Assembly (NCBI GenBank): GCA_947258875.1
Contig: CAMYKB010000037.1
Coordinates: 1-50,561 of the forward strand
Direction of reading: 5' to 3'
Source: an uncultured Gammaproteobacteria bacterium
GTDB lineage: Bacteria > Pseudomonadota > Gammaproteobacteria > CAMYKB01
Length of the DNA stretch: 50,561 bases
In this document: positions 36,304 through 46,177 of the stretch, piece after piece
How the letters are laid out: the number at the start of each line of letters is the position of its first letter
How positions within the stretch are numbered: position 1 is the stretch's first letter
Made by a program: the position numbers and the translations under genes
Notes under the pieces: generated by a model
Told to the model about the DNA's origin: nothing
The model's input: the letters and a program-made list of their open reading frames with translations, nothing else
The model's database searches: none

Positions 36304-37518
36304 TCATTTTACCAGCTGATTGAGTTCGAAAATCGGTAGCAGGATGGCGAGTACGATCAGCAACACCAAAATGCCCATGGTCAGTATCATGATGGGCTCA
36401 AACAACGCCAGCAGTGTGCCCAACAAAGTTTGTAGTTCGCGCTCTTGTTGGTCCGCCGCCCGTTCCAGCATGATTTCGAGTTTGCCACTGGATTCGCCGC
36501 TGGCGATAAGGTGCAGGGTCATGGGCGGGAACAGTTTAGAGCTTTCCAGTGCGGCGTTGATGCTGGCGCCTTCCCGCACGCTGGCGCTGGCATTCATGAT
36601 GGCTTCACGCATGGGCAGGTTGCGCACTACCTGGGCGGATATCCTTAGTGCATCGAGTACCGGGACGCTGCTTGCGACCAGGATACTTAAAGTACGTGCA
36701 AAGCGGGCCGTATTCACGCCTTTGATCAATCTGGACAGCAAGGGTAGTGTTAGCAGGCCGTTGTGCACGCGGTAGCGGAATGTATCACTGCGCAGCATGC
36801 GTGCAAACAGGACCACAGCGATGACCAGGGCTATCAGGATAAGCAGACCATAGGATTTGGTGAAATCACTGATAGCAATCAGGCTACGCGTGAGCAGCGG
36901 AAGTTCCTGGCCAAGGTTCTCAAATACCTCGACGACCTGAGGCACCACGTAGGTCAGCAGCCCGATCACGACCAGGAACGCAATAGTCGTCAGGATAATC
37001 GGGTAGATCAGTGCCATGCTGAGGCGCTGTTGCATGTCCTGGCGTTTCTCTGCGTAGTCAGCAAGCCTATCGAGGACTGTATCGAGATGCCCTGATTTTT
37101 CGCCTGCGGCGACAGTAGCGCTATAAAGTTCGGGAAACGCACCTGGAAAGTCACGCAATCCCGCTTCCAGTGCATGGCCTTCGGTGACACGTGTACGCAC
37201 CCCCATGATGATGCGCTTCACGCGCGGTTTGTCGTTTTGCCGTGCCGCAGTGCCGAGAGCTTCTTCCAGTGGGATGCCCGAGCGAACCAGGGTAGACAGC
37301 TGCCGCGTCATCAGCGCGAGTTCAGTCGAACTGAGGCCCTGGTTGAAGCGGTGTTTCATGCCGCCTTGCTGTTTGCCTTCTGTGATGGTGGTGATGTCCA
37401 GTGGCTGCAGTCCGCGCTCGCGTAACGCCTGGCGTGCTTGGCGTGGCGTATCACCCTCTACGACGCCGCGCTGCTCGCGACCACCGGGATTCAGTGCTTT
37501 ATATTCAAAGGCGGGCAT
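36304..37518 (-). CDS. gspF: Type II secretion inner-membrane platform protein GspF
   Basis: This 404-aa polytopic protein is the central platform that couples GspE to pseudopilus assembly. It carries two repeated cytosolic helical domains (about 70-170: ALMTRQLSTLVRSGIPLEEALG; about 270-370: ARFARTLSILVASSVPVLDALRIS) and three transmembrane helices (near LIYPIILTTIAFLVVIGLLTYVV, LLILIALVIAVVLF and LFEPIMILTMGILVLLIVLAILLPI). The N-terminal MPAFEYKALNPGGREQRGVVEGD is a GspF signature. It is 53 bp after gspE and convergent with rrtA. Confidence 0.97.
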   Translation of the reverse strand: MPAFEYKALNPGGREQRGVVEGDTPRQARQALRERGLQPLDITTITEGKQQGGMKHRFNQGLSSTELALMTRQLSTLVRSGIPLEEALGTAARQNDKPRVKRIIMGVRTRVTEGHALEAGLRDFPGAFPELYSATVAAGEKSGHLDTVLDRLADYAEKRQDMQQRLSMALIYPIILTTIAFLVVIGLLTYVVPQVVEVFENLGQELPLLTRSLIAISDFTKSYGLLILIALVIAVVLFARMLRSDTFRYRVHNGLLTLPLLSRLIKGVNTARFARTLSILVASSVPVLDALRISAQVVRNLPMREAIMNASASVREGASINAALESSKLFPPMTLHLIASGESSGKLEIMLERAADQQERELQTLLGTLLALFEPIMILTMGILVLLIVLAILLPIFELNQLVK

Positions 37519-37571
37519 AAGCGATTATAGGGGTCAGGCAAATGTTGGCGTAGTGGGCAACAACACAGGCC

Positions 37572-39089
37572 CTAGTCTTCCCGGGTGACGCGCAGTACTT
37601 CTTCCAGAGTGGTGACGCCGGACAGCACCAGGCGCATACCGTCCTGGCGGATGCTGGATGTTTTGCTGCGTGCATATTTCTCGAGTTGGTGTTCAGCCGC
37701 GTTGTCATGGATCATATTGCGCAGGTTGTCATCGAGTGGGATTAACTCATAGATACCGGTGCGGCCGGTGTAGCCGGTGTTATTGCAGTTCTTGCAGCCA
37801 TTGGCAGAGAAGATGGTTATGGCAGAATCGCCTGGTTGATCTGATGAGGCTATAGACAGTTGTTGCTGTTCTGTGGGTGAGGCTGTATGCACTTGTTTGC
37901 AGTCATCGCAAAGGACGCGTACCAGGCGTTGTGCCAGCACCGCAAGCAGGCTTGAGGCCAGTAGGAATGGCTCAATACCCATATCCCGTAAGCGTGTGAT
38001 TGCACCGACTGCGGTATTGGTGTGCAGTGTCGAGAATACGGTGTGGCCGGTGAGACTGGCCTGCACCGCGATTTGCGCTGTTTCCAGGTCACGTATTTCA
38101 CCAACCATCACCACATCGGGATCCTGGCGCAGGATGGCACGCAGGCCTCTTGCAAAGGTCATATCAACCTTGGAGTTGACCTGTGTCTGGCCGATACCCT
38201 CAAGCAAATATTCGATCGGATCTTCGACTGTAAGGATGTTGCGTTGTTTGTCGTTGAGTTCGGTTAACGCAGCATACAGCGTTGTTGTTTTGCCTGATCC
38301 TGTTGGGCCGGTGACGAGCACAATCCCATGCGGCTTGTGCACGATTTCCCTGAGCAGATCATGGGTGGTATCGCTCATCCCCAGGTGGCGAAGATCAAGG
38401 CGCCCCGCCTGTTTATCCAGCAGTCGCATGACAACGCGTTCACCGTGACCGGAGGGCAGGGTCGAGACGCGCACGTCAACCGCGCGCCCGGCAATTTTGA
38501 GTGAGATACGCCCATCCTGCGGCAGGCGTTTTTCAGCAATATCCAGTTTAGCCATCACCTTGATGCGGGACACGATCAGGCTGGCCATATTGCGTGGCGG
38601 TTGCAGCAGCTCACGCAACACCCCGTCGACGCGAAAGCGTACCGACAGATGGGTCTCATAGGGTTCGATATGAATATCCGACGCGTTTTCCTTGATAGCC
38701 TCGGTCAACAGTGCATTGATCAGGCGGATGATCGGCGCGTCATCTTCCGTTTCCATAAGATCTTCTGGCTCGGGAAGCGACTCGGCGAGGCTGGCTAAAT
38801 CCAGGTCATCACCCAGGTCCTCCATCATCGCCATGGCGCCATTGGTACTACTGTCGTAACTCTTGGTCAGCAGGCTATTGAATTCGTTTTCCGGCAAGGT
38901 GGTGAAGGTCAGGGGCTTGCCTAGAAATCGCCGCAGTTCGTTAATCGTGAGGCTGCGAACATTCGGCCGTTGATAGATCACCACGCGGCCATCGATTTCC
39001 TCACCCACCACAACGCCATGACGCTTGGCGAACCCGTAAGGTGGTTTGCGCAAAGGGCTTGATGCAGAAACACTGAGAGTATCGGTCAT
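37572..39089 (-). CDS. gspE: Type II secretion assembly ATPase GspE
   Basis: This 505-aa cytosolic hexameric ATPase powers pseudopilus growth. The N1E/N2E domains precede the catalytic core: Walker A GPTGSGKTTTLYAAL, Asp box TVEDPIEYLLEG, Walker B DPDVVMVGEIRDLETAQ, His box GHTVFSTLHTNTA. A zinc loop with two CxxC pairs (CDDC ... CKNC) before TGYTGRTGIYELIPLD distinguishes it from the two PilT-like proteins of this window. It overlaps gspD by 4 bp. Confidence 0.97.
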   Translation of the reverse strand: MTDTLSVSASSPLRKPPYGFAKRHGVVVGEEIDGRVVIYQRPNVRSLTINELRRFLGKPLTFTTLPENEFNSLLTKSYDSSTNGAMAMMEDLGDDLDLASLAESLPEPEDLMETEDDAPIIRLINALLTEAIKENASDIHIEPYETHLSVRFRVDGVLRELLQPPRNMASLIVSRIKVMAKLDIAEKRLPQDGRISLKIAGRAVDVRVSTLPSGHGERVVMRLLDKQAGRLDLRHLGMSDTTHDLLREIVHKPHGIVLVTGPTGSGKTTTLYAALTELNDKQRNILTVEDPIEYLLEGIGQTQVNSKVDMTFARGLRAILRQDPDVVMVGEIRDLETAQIAVQASLTGHTVFSTLHTNTAVGAITRLRDMGIEPFLLASSLLAVLAQRLVRVLCDDCKQVHTASPTEQQQLSIASSDQPGDSAITIFSANGCKNCNNTGYTGRTGIYELIPLDDNLRNMIHDNAAEHQLEKYARSKTSSIRQDGMRLVLSGVTTLEEVLRVTRED

Positions 39090-41056
39090 GGTGGCGTTAC
39101 AGCTCCTGTTTCGAGCTCTGGCGGCTGGGGTTGTGGCATCTGCGTGATCAGTTCGTCCAGGTCAGGCAGGTTGGTGCCGCGTGTTTTGAGCAGGCCGCGG
39201 CGGTCCATTTTCGATTCGATCTGGCGTGCACGCAGGTAATCGTACTTGCGGTTAGTGACATAATCCGCCGAGTTGCGGTCACGCAGGATGACTGGATGGA
39301 TGAACACCATCAGGTTGCTCTTCCTCTTAGTGCTTGCGTCGGAACGGAACAGGCGGCCGAGTAGTGGAATGTCGCCCAGTAAGGGCACTTTGTCGACCGA
39401 ATCGGTGAATTCATCCTCGATCAAGCCGCCCAGCACCAGTATCTGGTCGTCTTCCACGAGTACGCTGGTCTTGATACTGCGCTCGTTGGTGATGAACCCG
39501 GCACCCTCAACATTGGCGCCAAGACTGGAAGCTTCCTGCTCGATCTGTAGTTTGAGAGTATTACCTTCATTGATCTGGGGCGTCACTCGCAGCAGGATGC
39601 CGACATCCTTACGATCAAAGGTTTGAAAGGGGTTGGTTGAACTGTCACCCGTTTGAGTGAAAGAGCCCGTTAAGATGGGGACTTCCCTGCCAACGTTAAT
39701 TTCGGCTTCTTCATTATCCATGGTAACCAGTGTCGGGGTCGATAGGATATTGGTAGCGGCATCGCTTTGCAGTGCATTGAGGAGCACCGCGAAATTCGTG
39801 CGACCGTCACGATTGTCGCCAGCACCCAGTACTAGCCCTGCGATATTACCTGCGACCGATTCGGGGCTGGCGATGAGATTTGCGAGGGGGACACTTGAAA
39901 ACGGAAAGTTAGTACCGCCGACTGCGCGGTCCTTGTCGAGCAGGGCAAACTGTACCCCCAATTCTGCAGCCAGGTCGGTAGTGACGTCGGCGATAATGGT
40001 TTCTACCAGTACCTGTGCACGGCGGATATCCAGTTGCCGTACAACACTTTTAATGCGTTCAAATTCGTCGGGAGCCGCAGTCACCAGCAAGGCGTTATTG
40101 CCGGGGTCGGCCTGAATATCAAGTTCACCCTTACTGACATTCGCTACAACCGCAGGTTTGCCACCCTGGGCGGCGGTCTGTTGGGTTTTGCTGATACCAA
40201 GTAACAATGGGGCCAGCTCTTCGGCCTTGGCGTACTTGAGAAAAATAACCTGGGTCTTGCCTGAATATTCCAGTGGTGTATCCAGGTGCGCGATGATGCC
40301 ACGTATACGTAGTCTCGAAGCCTTGTCACCGCTGAGCAACAGACTGTTGGTGCGGTCATCCGCAACCAGCAGAGGCGCACCAGGGAGCTGGGCGCCCTTG
40401 GCGTCTTTCTGAGCCAGGGTGCTGATGATACGTACGATTTCATTGGCCGAAGCATGTTGCAGCGGGATAACCTCGATTTCCTGACTGTCTGGCTTATCGA
40501 TGCGTTGCACGATGCGCACCAGGCGGTCGATATTGGCGGCTCGATCGGAAATAATGAGCATGTTGCTTGAGGTATAAGCGGCCAGGTGTCCCTGCTGTGG
40601 TATCAACGGGCGCAGGATAGGCACCATCTGTGCGGCCGGGACGTTTTGCACCGCGATAACACGGGTCACCATTTCATCGCCAATACCGGGGCTGCCAGGG
40701 CTGCTGATCGAAACCGGGCCTTGTTTGGCGCTGACATCTGGCACAATTTTGATGATATTACCAACCTCTACCGCAGCGTAGCCGTTCACCTGCAAGACAG
40801 ACAAAAATACCTGGTAAACCTCGTTCTTGTTCATGGGCTTTGAGGAGATCACCGTGACTTTGTTGCCCTTTACCCTGGCATCGATGATGAAGTTTTTGCC
40901 GGTTGCTTCAGCGACAATCTCTACCAGTGAGCGGATATTGACATCCTTGAGGTTGAGCGTGACGTCATCATCTGCATGGCTGACAGTGGCAGCACCTGCA
41001 ACCAGCAGGACGAGGCCGACGGCGTAATTGATGAGCGTGCGAACACTGGCTTTCAT
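39086..41056 (-). CDS. gspD: Type II secretion outer-membrane secretin GspD
   Basis: This 656-aa secretin has a signal peptide ending near VSHA. It runs N0 (VTLNLKDVNIRSLVEIVAEATGKNFIID), then N1-N3 (VIAVQNVPAAQMVPILRPLIPQQGHLAAY; VIPLQHASANEIVRIISTLAQ; VIFLKYAKAEELAPLL). The barrel-forming secretin domain contains VLVETIIADVTTDLAAELGVQF, GREVPILTG and VLGGLIEDEFTDSVDKVPLLGDIPLLGRLFRS. It makes the 15-mer channel through which folded proteins leave. No separate pilotin gene is seen here. Confidence 0.98.
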   Translation of the reverse strand: MKASVRTLINYAVGLVLLVAGAATVSHADDDVTLNLKDVNIRSLVEIVAEATGKNFIIDARVKGNKVTVISSKPMNKNEVYQVFLSVLQVNGYAAVEVGNIIKIVPDVSAKQGPVSISSPGSPGIGDEMVTRVIAVQNVPAAQMVPILRPLIPQQGHLAAYTSSNMLIISDRAANIDRLVRIVQRIDKPDSQEIEVIPLQHASANEIVRIISTLAQKDAKGAQLPGAPLLVADDRTNSLLLSGDKASRLRIRGIIAHLDTPLEYSGKTQVIFLKYAKAEELAPLLLGISKTQQTAAQGGKPAVVANVSKGELDIQADPGNNALLVTAAPDEFERIKSVVRQLDIRRAQVLVETIIADVTTDLAAELGVQFALLDKDRAVGGTNFPFSSVPLANLIASPESVAGNIAGLVLGAGDNRDGRTNFAVLLNALQSDAATNILSTPTLVTMDNEEAEINVGREVPILTGSFTQTGDSSTNPFQTFDRKDVGILLRVTPQINEGNTLKLQIEQEASSLGANVEGAGFITNERSIKTSVLVEDDQILVLGGLIEDEFTDSVDKVPLLGDIPLLGRLFRSDASTKRKSNLMVFIHPVILRDRNSADYVTNRKYDYLRARQIESKMDRRGLLKTRGTNLPDLDELITQMPQPQPPELETGAVTPP

Positions 41057-41212
41057 TCTGGATACGGTCCTTCTTGGATAAGGTTATTGGTCTCTAGCCC
41101 TGCTTCCGTGGATAGATTGTACCGGCGCTTATGAGTTAATAATCAACTATATATCAAATTGTTATACCACTTATCTGAAATAGCTATGATGATTGTACAG
41201 GGTCATAGTGTT
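41057..41212 (-). other. 156-bp gap between gspC and gspD
   Basis: This gap is long for a T2SS operon, where neighbours usually touch. On the minus strand it holds AT-rich stretches such as TATAAC and TATATA, about 45-80 bases before the gspD start, compatible with an internal promoter, but no convincing -35/-10 pair. No ORF and no hairpin with a T-tract was found. Confidence 0.35.
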
Positions 41213-42145
41213 TCATTCATCAAAAGTGTGGTTCAGATACACCTCGCTACCGTTACGTAGCAAGGTCACGTTAACTTCTTGCGCGGATCTGAGCTGATGC
41301 AACGCCTTGAGTCCCTTACCAGGATTATCCAGGGTCATGCCATTTACACCGGTAATGATATCGCCGTTTTCAAGTCCAATACGCGTGAATAACTCGGATT
41401 TACGCTTGGGAGTGATGCGGTAACCTATGAATTGTCCACCTTCACTGTGCGGTGTCGCCTTGACGAGGTCATTCAGCCGTGCTGGATTTTTCAGTACATC
41501 ACTGCGCACTTCGCTAAAGCTTTTGCCTGCCCCGAAATTGGATACGGCGTCGCTAGTAACTCCCGGCCTGATGCGCGGCCGACCAGGCCGGGTCTTGGTT
41601 GGCACAGTGGTTGTTATTGAGCTGTTGCCCGTGTCCTTGGCTTTTGGCATACGCAAGGTCTCGAGTTGGGCATTACGTTCGAGGATCACCCGGTCTGCGT
41701 AGACAGCCTTGAGTTTGGCTCCACCTGCGACATCATCGCCAATGTGGTAGTACTTTTCATCATTACGGCCACCCGATATCACCGCCATGGCATCTTCGCT
41801 GTCTGTTGCGTAAACACCATGTAATTTGAGGTTGAGGCGTGTCTCGGGTGCATCTTGCGGGAGTTGCTCCGCTGTGATCTGGGCCTCACCAAACAGGTGC
41901 AGAGACGCAATACGGTTGCCGTAGTTCACCCTGCCAGCCGAACGCGGCGCCGTCTGCTGACTGGTGTTAGTGGTCGGTGGTACGCGGGCTTCGGGTTCGG
42001 GTGCGACGATTTGCCAGGTCAATTTTGCCAGTTGCAGGGCGATAAGAGCCAGCAACAGCAGACTGACCAACATGGGCAATCTCTGCATTAGCGCATTGAA
42101 ACGGCTATTACGGCTCAGGCTTTCAAGCAACTGCGTCATCCTCAA
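41213..42145 (-). CDS. gspC: Type II secretion inner-membrane protein GspC
   Basis: This 310-aa bitopic protein connects the inner platform with the secretin. A short cytosolic tail and transmembrane helix (LPMLVSLLLLALIALQLAKLTWQIV) are followed by the HR domain (ASLHLFGEAQ ... RLNLKLHGVYATDSEDAMAVISGGRNDEKYYHIGD). A C-terminal PDZ-like domain contains GYRITPKRKSELFTRIGLENGDIITGVNGMTL. It is the first gene of the minus-strand T2SS locus, 156 bp from gspD. The region upstream of it (42146-42281) is AT-rich and should carry its promoter. Confidence 0.95.
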   Translation of the reverse strand: MRMTQLLESLSRNSRFNALMQRLPMLVSLLLLALIALQLAKLTWQIVAPEPEARVPPTTNTSQQTAPRSAGRVNYGNRIASLHLFGEAQITAEQLPQDAPETRLNLKLHGVYATDSEDAMAVISGGRNDEKYYHIGDDVAGGAKLKAVYADRVILERNAQLETLRMPKAKDTGNSSITTTVPTKTRPGRPRIRPGVTSDAVSNFGAGKSFSEVRSDVLKNPARLNDLVKATPHSEGGQFIGYRITPKRKSELFTRIGLENGDIITGVNGMTLDNPGKGLKALHQLRSAQEVNVTLLRNGSEVYLNHTFDE

Positions 42146-42275
42146 GCACAGGCTGGCATATATTTTTTATAAAATTCAAAGGACTATTCTATTTTATTAG
42201 AATTAATATGACAATTCCGTATGGTGCTGGTTCCCACGATTTTTCCATAATCTGGTCAGGCTGGCCTGGCGGCAA

Positions 42276-42308
42276 TAAAAAGGCGCCCCAGTGTGGCACT
42301 GGGGCGCC
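42276..42308 (-). terminator. Strong Rho-independent terminator after the oligoendopeptidase gene
   Basis: GGCGCCCCAGTG (42282-42293) and CACTGGGGCGCC (42297-42308) form a perfect 12-bp GC-rich stem with a TGG loop. Read on the minus strand it is followed by TTTTTATTG. It lies 16 bp beyond the pepF-like stop and separates the opp-peptidase operon from gspC. Confidence 0.9.
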
Positions 42309-42324
42309 CATAGTTTAACAGGCC

Positions 42325-44178
42325 CTAGCTGCGCTGGCGTTTCAGAATGGTTTCGATTTCATCCATGATGGCATTCATGCGTTTGACCAGTGATTGGTAA
42401 GGTGCCGGTGTGGCCAGATCAACGCCGGCAGCGAGCAGCAACTCATACGGATAGTCCGATCCACCTGCCTTGAGCAAGCCCAGGTAGTTTTCCAGAGCGC
42501 CAGCTTCGCCTGCCATGACGCGATCGGCCAGCAGTGACGAGGCAGCCAGCGATGTGGCGTACTGGTAGACATAGAAGTTGTAATAAAAATGTGGAATATA
42601 TGCCCATTCAATAGTGTAGGGCTCATCAATGACGACAACCCCCTTGTCATGCCCGTGATAGCGTTTGAGAATATCGGCATAGATCCTGGTCATACTTTCA
42701 CCAGAAAGTGCTTCACCTTTTTCCACTTCCTCATGAATCTTGAGCTCGAACTCGGCAAACATGGCCTGGCGGTAAAAGGTGCCGCGTAACTGTTCCAGTG
42801 CCGATCCAAGATAAAACAAGCGTTCTTCATCATTCTTTGCCTCACTCAACATTTTGTCGAGCAACAGAGCTTCGTTGAAAGTGGAAGCAATTTCAGCTGT
42901 GAAGATTGAATAGTCAGCTGTGACATAGGGTTGCGAGGTATTGGCCAGCCATGAGTGCATGGTGTGTCCCCATTCATGCGCCAGAGTGGAGACGTCGTCG
43001 TAGTCCTCATTGTAGTTCATCAAGATATAGGGATGAACGTCATACGCTGAACCATTCGAATAGGCTCCTGAGCGTTTACCGGCTCGCGGATAGACATCCA
43101 TCCAGCGGTTGTCAAAGCCCTTGCGGGCGACATCTACATAGCTCTTACCCAGGGGCTTGACGGCATCGAGGAACAGTTGCTTGCCTTTTTCAATGGGGAA
43201 ACTGAGGTCTGATTTAACCAGCGGTGGGTAAATATCGTAATAATGCATTTCACCGATACCCAGCATTTTGCGGCGTAGCTTGAAGTAACGATGCAGGGTG
43301 TCGAGATTGGCATTCACCTGTTCGATGAGTGTGTGGTAAACCGCTTCAGGGATCTTGTTGGCACCCAATGCCGAGGCCAGTGAATTTGGATAATTTCTGA
43401 CCTTGGCATAAAAGCTGTCACGTTTCACTTGAGAGTACAGCGAGGTACCGAAGGTACGTGAGTAGTTCTGCCACATTGGCCAGAAGGTGTTGAAGACCAG
43501 TTTGCGGTCGGCCCGATTGGGCGCCGCGCGGTGTTTACTGTAACCGGCCTGATCCAGACGCACCGTGCTACCGTCTGAAAGTGTCACCGTCGGCCAGGGT
43601 ACATCGGCATTAGCAAGAATACTGTAAACATTATACGGGGTATCCGTTACCAGTCCCGCCGTTGCGATAATCTTTTCCTCGCTCTCTGACAGGGTGTGAG
43701 GTGCTTGTCGCAAGACATCATCCAGGAAATGTCCGTAAATCAGCAGATCCGGGTCTTGCTCCATAAAGCTCAATATCTTGTCTTCACCCAGTTTAAGAAT
43801 TTCGGGAGAAAGGAAACTGGTCTTCTGTGAAAAACCGGTTGCCACCAGGCTGGCCTTTTGGTCCATTTCCTGGGCCTTGGCAACCTTGGTATCTTGATCA
43901 CTCATCATGGAGGCGTAGGATTGCGCCTGGCTGAGTTGTTTGTCTATTTCAAAGATGGTGTCCAGGCAACGCTTGAAGGTCATTGCGTCATCGCCCAGAT
44001 GCCCCTGACAGGCCTGGATTTCACTAAGACGCGATTCAATCAAATCAATCGCGGCGCGCCACTGTTGGTTATCGGCATAAAGATGCGTTAAGTCCCAGCG
44101 ATCTTTTTCTTTTTCCGCAAATGCCTGGGAAGAGGCGAGTAGGCCTAAAGTGCAAATAGTGATAACAAATTTTCGCAT
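42325..44178 (-). CDS. pepF: Exported M3-family oligoendopeptidase F
   Basis: This is a 617-aa zinc metallopeptidase. The catalytic motif HEWGH (401-405, in STLAHEWGHTMHSW) and the downstream third-ligand segment FTAEIASTFNEALLLDKML match the M3B/PepF family. Unlike the classical cytosolic enzyme it begins with a clear signal peptide (MRKFVITICTLGLLASSQAFA, cleavage about residue 21), so it should degrade oligopeptides in the periplasm or outside. It lies 41 bp after oppF with its own ribosome site (TTTGGAG) and no terminator between, so it is probably the last gene of the opp operon: peptides are shortened before or alongside uptake. Confidence 0.93.
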   Translation of the reverse strand: MRKFVITICTLGLLASSQAFAEKEKDRWDLTHLYADNQQWRAAIDLIESRLSEIQACQGHLGDDAMTFKRCLDTIFEIDKQLSQAQSYASMMSDQDTKVAKAQEMDQKASLVATGFSQKTSFLSPEILKLGEDKILSFMEQDPDLLIYGHFLDDVLRQAPHTLSESEEKIIATAGLVTDTPYNVYSILANADVPWPTVTLSDGSTVRLDQAGYSKHRAAPNRADRKLVFNTFWPMWQNYSRTFGTSLYSQVKRDSFYAKVRNYPNSLASALGANKIPEAVYHTLIEQVNANLDTLHRYFKLRRKMLGIGEMHYYDIYPPLVKSDLSFPIEKGKQLFLDAVKPLGKSYVDVARKGFDNRWMDVYPRAGKRSGAYSNGSAYDVHPYILMNYNEDYDDVSTLAHEWGHTMHSWLANTSQPYVTADYSIFTAEIASTFNEALLLDKMLSEAKNDEERLFYLGSALEQLRGTFYRQAMFAEFELKIHEEVEKGEALSGESMTRIYADILKRYHGHDKGVVVIDEPYTIEWAYIPHFYYNFYVYQYATSLAASSLLADRVMAGEAGALENYLGLLKAGGSDYPYELLLAAGVDLATPAPYQSLVKRMNAIMDEIETILKRQRS

Positions 44179-44219
44179 AACCGGTCTCCAAAAAAATTCA
44201 CAGAATTAGGGTATTCATC

Positions 44220-45197
44220 TCAATCAACGGCATGACAAGCAACCTGTACGCCTGTCTCGATTTCTCTTAACTGGGGTTCCTCAATTGCGCAGATGTCAGT
44301 CGCCGATGGACAACGTGTGCGGAACGGGCAGCCACTAGGCAGATTCAGTGGCGAAGGTAGGTCGCCCCCCAGTAATCGCGACTGCTTGCTGCGCTCCTTA
44401 ACGGGATCCGGAATTGGTACTGCATCGATAAGAGCGCGTGTGTAAGGGTGGCGCGGATTTTCGTATAAGGTATCGCGGTCGGAAATTTCCACTACCCGTC
44501 CCAGATACATCACCAGCACCCGTTGACTGATATGTCTGACCACACTCAGGTCATGCGCAATGAAAATCAACGACAGTCCCATCTCGTTCTGAATCTCCAT
44601 CAACAGGTTTATGATCTGTGCCTGGATTGAGACATCCAGTGCGCTGACGGGTTCATCGCAGATAATCAGTTTGGGCTTGAGGATCAATGCACGCGCGATA
44701 CCGATACGTTGGCATTGTCCGCCGGAAAATTCGTGCGGGTAGCGGTTGATCAGGTTAGGCAGCAAGCCCACTTTGGACATAATGTTCTTGACCCGCGCCC
44801 TGACGTCATCCCTGGAAAGTTTCGGGTAAAAGGTGGTGAGAGGTTCTGCAATGATCTGGCCGACAGTCATACGCGGATCGAGTGAAGCCAGAGGATCCTG
44901 GAAGATCACCTGCATATGCTCACGCTTGTCACGCAATTGTTTTAGCGACTGGCCGACCAGTTCTTCACCTGATAGCACAACGCTGCCGCCGGCGGCCTTG
45001 ACCAGTCCCAGAATAGCGCGCGCCAGAGTCGATTTACCGCAACCCGATTCTCCCACCACGCCGAGTGTCTCGCCCGGCCTTAAGTCAAAGTTCACGCCGT
45101 TTACGGCTTTGAGTATGCGTGAGCGACCCAGGATCCCTTTACCCGGTACGGAAAAGTGCACGTGCAAATCGTTGACAGTGAGTAGCTGATCAGTCAT
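44220..45197 (-). CDS. oppF: Oligopeptide ABC transporter ATP-binding protein OppF
   Basis: This 325-aa cytosolic ATPase energises peptide import with OppD. Walker A is GESGCGKSTLAR, the signature EFSGGQCQRIGIARAL, Walker B LIICDEPVSALDVS. The C-terminal oligopeptide-transporter tail has a cysteine cluster (GCPFRTRCPSATDIC ... VACHAVD), in some family members an iron-sulfur site. It overlaps oppD by 4 bp. Confidence 0.96.
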   Translation of the reverse strand: MTDQLLTVNDLHVHFSVPGKGILGRSRILKAVNGVNFDLRPGETLGVVGESGCGKSTLARAILGLVKAAGGSVVLSGEELVGQSLKQLRDKREHMQVIFQDPLASLDPRMTVGQIIAEPLTTFYPKLSRDDVRARVKNIMSKVGLLPNLINRYPHEFSGGQCQRIGIARALILKPKLIICDEPVSALDVSIQAQIINLLMEIQNEMGLSLIFIAHDLSVVRHISQRVLVMYLGRVVEISDRDTLYENPRHPYTRALIDAVPIPDPVKERSKQSRLLGGDLPSPLNLPSGCPFRTRCPSATDICAIEEPQLREIETGVQVACHAVD

Positions 45198-46159
45198 GGC
45201 AGTGACTCAAGGTGACAGGCTTTGGAATGTGCGCTGCCAATATCATGCAGATGAGGTTTTTCGTGTTTGCAGCGGTCAAAAACCTGTTCGCAACGATCGT
45301 TGAAGGGGCAACCTTCGGGAAGGTGCAGGAGATTCGGAGGATTACCGGGAATCGCATGTAGTTGTTTAGCGTCAATGTTGTCCAGCCGAGGTACGGAATG
45401 TAATAACCCCTGCGTGTATGGGTGCGCCGCATGATAAAAAATGTCATTGATAGCTGCAGATTCCATGATTTCACCACCGTACATTACAAGTACTTTGTCG
45501 CAAACACCCGCGACCACCCCCAAATCATGGGTAATCAGGATAATGGCAGTATTGAAATCCCGTTTCAGTTCGGCGAGTAGGGAGACGATTTGCGCTTGCA
45601 CAGTGACGTCGAGAGCTGTCGTTGGCTCATCGGCGATGAGCAGGTCAGGCTCGCACAGTAGTGACATGGCGATCATGACACGCTGCCGCATACCGCCGGA
45701 GAATTCATGCGGATACATGTCAACCCGGCGACGGGCATCCGGGATCTTGACGGCGTCGAGCATCTCGATGGCTTTGTTACGGGCCTCTGCGAACCCAATG
45801 CCTTTGTGCAGTTGCAAGACCTCGGCCATCTGCCTTGAGATGCGCATGTGTGGATTCAGCGATGTCATTGGGTCCTGGAAGATCATTGAGATTTCGTTGC
45901 CACGCACATGATTCATATCTGCCTTGGAAAGTGACAGCAGGTCACGATCCTTGAACATCACTGTGCCCTCGGCCCGACCATTGGCCGCTAACAGCCCGAT
46001 CATGCCCAGCACCGCCTGACTCTTGCCGGAACCGGATTCACCGACAATGCCAAGGGTCTCGCCCGCCTCCAGTTGGATGTCCAGGCCATTGACGGCGCGC
46101 ACGATACCATCATGTGTTTCGAAACTGACTTTCAGGTCTTTTACATCGAGTAGTGTCAC
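45194..46159 (-). CDS. oppD: Oligopeptide ABC transporter ATP-binding protein OppD
   Basis: This 321-aa ATPase partners OppF. Walker A is GESGSGKSQAVLG, the signature EFSGGMRQRVMIAMSL, Walker B LLIADEPTTALDVT. The C-terminal cysteine cluster (GCPFNDRCEQVFDRC ... KACHLE) matches OppD/DppD. It lies 18 bp after oppC. Confidence 0.96.
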   Translation of the reverse strand: MTLLDVKDLKVSFETHDGIVRAVNGLDIQLEAGETLGIVGESGSGKSQAVLGMIGLLAANGRAEGTVMFKDRDLLSLSKADMNHVRGNEISMIFQDPMTSLNPHMRISRQMAEVLQLHKGIGFAEARNKAIEMLDAVKIPDARRRVDMYPHEFSGGMRQRVMIAMSLLCEPDLLIADEPTTALDVTVQAQIVSLLAELKRDFNTAIILITHDLGVVAGVCDKVLVMYGGEIMESAAINDIFYHAAHPYTQGLLHSVPRLDNIDAKQLHAIPGNPPNLLHLPEGCPFNDRCEQVFDRCKHEKPHLHDIGSAHSKACHLESLP

Positions 46160-46177
46160 AAGTGATCCAGAGGTTTC

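Noticed and set aside
42325-44178. GlyGly-CTERM rhombosortase substrate among window proteins
   Set aside because: The exported PepF-like protein ends in a charged ILKRQRS tail, and the other exported products also lack a Gly-rich + hydrophobic + basic C-terminus.
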